A stretch of DNA of 24,402 nucleotides from CAYSPT01 sp964432985 (lineage in GTDB: Bacteria; Muiribacteriota; CAYSPT01), in assembly GCA_964432985.1 (NCBI GenBank), contig CAYSPT010000073.1, forward strand, positions 1 through 24,402, given 5' to 3'. How positions within the stretch are numbered: position 1 is the first letter of the stretch; the number at the start of each line of letters is the position of its first letter. Under the pieces are notes generated by a model, which did no database searches, was not told where the DNA came from, and saw nothing but the letters and a program-made list of their open reading frames with translations. Positions 22,772-24,402 of this stretch are shown piece by piece. Position numbers and translations under genes: made by a program.

Positions 22772-23023
22772 ACACGTTCCTCCGGTATTTGTTGAGGCTA
22801 TACACATTGCGAAAGCACCCGCCGTTATTACACGTTACGACGATATTTGTTGGGGCTTTACATATTGCGAAAGCACCAAACATTATTACACGTTCCTCCG
22901 GTATTTGTTGGGGATTTATCTGTTGCGATAGTACTCACCCAATTTACACGTTTCTTCTATATTTGTTGGGGCTTTACATATTACGAAAGCACCCGCCGTT
23001 ATTACACGTTACGACGATATTTG
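22772..23023. repeat. 58-bp tandem array running into the 3' end of the mutase gene
   Basis: ACACGTT recurs at 22772, 22830, 22888, 22946 and 23004, exactly 58 bp apart. Four full units and one partial unit are present. Shared blocks are ACACGTT(acgacg/cctccg)ATATTTGTTGGGGCTTTACA-like and ATTGCGAAAGCAC, with clear divergence in unit four. The fifth, partial unit (23004-23023) is the last six codons and stop of the mutase gene (KYRRNV), so the repeats carry copies of a gene end. No other gene is seen from 22725 to 23001. Confidence 0.85.
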
Positions 23024-24402
23024 CCGCCTATTTCATATAGAAGCCCGGTGATCTGCCCCAGCGACGCGTACTGCACCGTATCAAGCAGCACGGCGAAGAT
23101 ATTGCCGCCCTCGAGTACTACTTTCTTCAAGTTCTGAAGCGCCTCTGCGCACCGGTCACGGTGCTCCTCCTGGAAGGCCCTGAGACTATCGAGTTGCAAC
23201 TTCTTTTCCTCCTCAGCGGCCCGGCTGAGCGTCATTTCTTCATAGGGATTTTCCGAAGGCGTGTCCGGGAGATAGGTGTTTACCCCGATGATGGGATACT
23301 CGCCGTTGTGCTTCAGCTCCTCGTAGTACAGCGACTCCTCCTGTATCTTGGCCCGCTGGTACTGTTTCTCCATGGCGCCGGTGACACCGCCGCGGGAAGA
23401 GAGTCGGTAGAACTCTTCCAGGACCGCCGCTTCCACCAGGTCAGTCAACTCTTCGATGATGAAAGAGCCCTGGTTGATGTTCTCGTTCTTGAGCATACCG
23501 AACTCTTTTGAGAGGATCATCTGGATGGCCATGGCCCGCCGTACCGATTCCTCGGTAGGGGTAGTCACCGCTTCGTCGTAGGAGTTGGTGTGAAGCGAGT
23601 TGCAGTTGTCGTAGAACGCCAGCAGCGCCTGCAGGGTGGTGCGGATATCGTTGAAGGCGATCTCCTGGGCGTGCAGAGAACGGCCCGAGGTCTGGATGTG
23701 GTACTTCAGTTTCTGCGATCGCGCACCCGCGCCGTACTTCTCCCGCATGGCGATGGACCAGATGCGCCGAGCCACCCGGCCGATCACCGAGTACTCGGGT
23801 TCCATACCGTTTGAGAAGAAAAATGAGAGGTTACGGGCGAAGTCATCAACCTCGATTCCCAGGTTTTTGAAGTACTCCACGTAATGGAACCCGTTTGCCA
23901 GAGTGAAGGCCAGCTGGGTGACCGGGTTGGCCCCGGCTTCGGCGATGTGATAACCGCTGATACTGATGGTGTAGTAGTTTTTTATCTTGTGAAGGGAGAA
24001 GTATTCCTGCACGTCCCCCATCATCTTCAGGGCGAAATCGATGGAGAAGATGCACGTGTTCTGCCCCTGGTCTTCTTTCAGGATGTCTGCCTGAACCGTC
24101 CCCCGCAGGCACCGGTACAGCTCGATTTTTTCATCGTCTTTCAGGCTGCGGCCCAGTTTCTCCTCCTGCTGGCGGCAGGCGGTCATGAAGTACATGGCCA
24201 GGATGATGGGTGCCGGACCGTTGATGGTCATGGAAACCGAGGTACACGGGCTGGCCAGGTCGAAGCCGGCAAACAGCTTTTCCATGTCTTTAAGGGTGCA
24301 GATACTGACACCGCTTTCGCCGATTTTCCCGAAGATGTCCGGCGACTCGTCCGGGTCCTGCCCGTAAAGCGTCAATCCGTCAAACGCCACGCTCAAGCGA
24401 GC
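23002..24402 (-). CDS. Isobutyryl-CoA-mutase-type B12 enzyme, C-terminal part (truncated by window edge)
   Basis: The last 466 residues of an adenosylcobalamin-dependent acyl-CoA mutase; the frame is open to the window edge. Sequence blocks are those of isobutyryl-CoA mutase and its fused form IcmF rather than methylmalonyl-CoA mutase: SVAFDGLTLYGQDPDESPDI, TSVSMTINGPAP, FSIDFALKMMGDVQEY, SISGYHIAEAGANPVTQLA, YHIQTSGRSLHAQEIAFNDI, NCNSLHTNSYDEAVTTPTEE and the C-terminal LGQITGLLYEIGGKYRRN. The reaction would be isobutyryl-CoA to n-butyryl-CoA or a similar branched substrate. Whether the N-terminal B12 and G-protein domains of IcmF are fused is outside the window. The stop lies within the last unit of the 58-bp array. 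Confidence 0.9.
   Translation of the reverse strand, partial: ARLSVAFDGLTLYGQDPDESPDIFGKIGESGVSICTLKDMEKLFAGFDLASPCTSVSMTINGPAPIILAMYFMTACRQQEEKLGRSLKDDEKIELYRCLRGTVQADILKEDQGQNTCIFSIDFALKMMGDVQEYFSLHKIKNYYTISISGYHIAEAGANPVTQLAFTLANGFHYVEYFKNLGIEVDDFARNLSFFFSNGMEPEYSVIGRVARRIWSIAMREKYGAGARSQKLKYHIQTSGRSLHAQEIAFNDIRTTLQALLAFYDNCNSLHTNSYDEAVTTPTEESVRRAMAIQMILSKEFGMLKNENINQGSFIIEELTDLVEAAVLEEFYRLSSRGGVTGAMEKQYQRAKIQEESLYYEELKHNGEYPIIGVNTYLPDTPSENPYEEMTLSRAAEEEKKLQLDSLRAFQEEHRDRCAEALQNLKKVVLEGGNIFAVLLDTVQYASLGQITGLLYEIGGKYRRNV

Noticed and set aside
22772..23023. Possible CRISPR array (about 30 bp conserved plus about 28 bp variable, period 58)
   Set aside because: The supposed spacers share ATTACACGTT and recur between units, the supposed repeats diverge, and the last unit is a gene end. 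This is a plain tandem repeat; no cas genes are present.

Overview
The window reads as chromosomal DNA of an anaerobic, cobalamin- and ferredoxin-using bacterium. Supporting genes are an aldehyde:ferredoxin oxidoreductase, an iron-dependent alcohol dehydrogenase, EtfBA, an isobutyryl-CoA-mutase-type B12 enzyme, a LarA-like protein and an AsnA. Genes are G+C-rich, spacers are A+T-richer, and ribosome binding sites are strong (AAGGAGG type). A sulfate-reducing or syntrophic Clostridia/Peptococcaceae-like or Desulfobacterota lineage would fit. The sequence alone does not decide between them, and I recognised no phylogenetic marker. Two runs of exactly 100 N mark scaffold gaps, so this is a draft assembly.

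Layout: (1) 1-805 holds the 3' end of an LVIVD-repeat protein, a palindromic promoter and the remnant of an AAA ATPase gene. (2) 806-5223, plus strand: a Leu/Phe-dehydrogenase-fold protein that lacks the catalytic lysines, then a butyrate kinase fused to a cytoplasmic ABC-type substrate-binding domain, then, after a 21-bp repeat array, asparagine synthetase AsnA. (3) 5234-7701, minus strand: an unrecognised protein with a Cys-rich tail, a 12-bp repeat containing a gap, and a ComB-family phosphatase. (4) 7783-8710: a 17-bp repeat array containing the second gap, then a winged-helix regulator behind two tandem 20-bp operators that overlap its promoter. (5) 8953-14553, plus strand: Fe-ADH, AOR, D-2-hydroxyacid dehydrogenase, LarA-like protein and cupin. 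(6) 18533-14608, minus strand: etfB, etfA, metallo-beta-lactamase-fold hydrolase, nitroreductase, thioesterase. (7) 18758-21641, plus strand: radical SAM protein, an internally duplicated membrane protein and a coupled small membrane protein. (8) 21687-24402, minus strand: a secreted six-EF-hand protein, a 58-bp repeat array, and the C-terminal part of an isobutyryl-CoA-mutase-like enzyme.

How the genes may work together: most are consistent with anaerobic turnover of short or branched acids, aldehydes and amino acids. The dehydrogenase/butyrate-kinase pair resembles the bcd-buk part of branched-chain amino acid (bkd) operons. Here, however, the dehydrogenase active site is altered and the kinase carries a ligand-binding module, so the pair may be a regulated or repurposed acyl-phosphate system. 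This is the best candidate for something undescribed. The ADH-AOR operon would interconvert alcohol, aldehyde and acid, and the racemase-like/D-hydroxyacid dehydrogenase pair would handle 2-hydroxyacids. Electrons could pass through EtfBA.

The other notable property is repeats: five tandem families (12, 15, 17, 21 and 58 bp) lie at gene edges or inside coding regions. The 15- and 17-bp families share a palindromic core, and both assembly gaps fall inside arrays.
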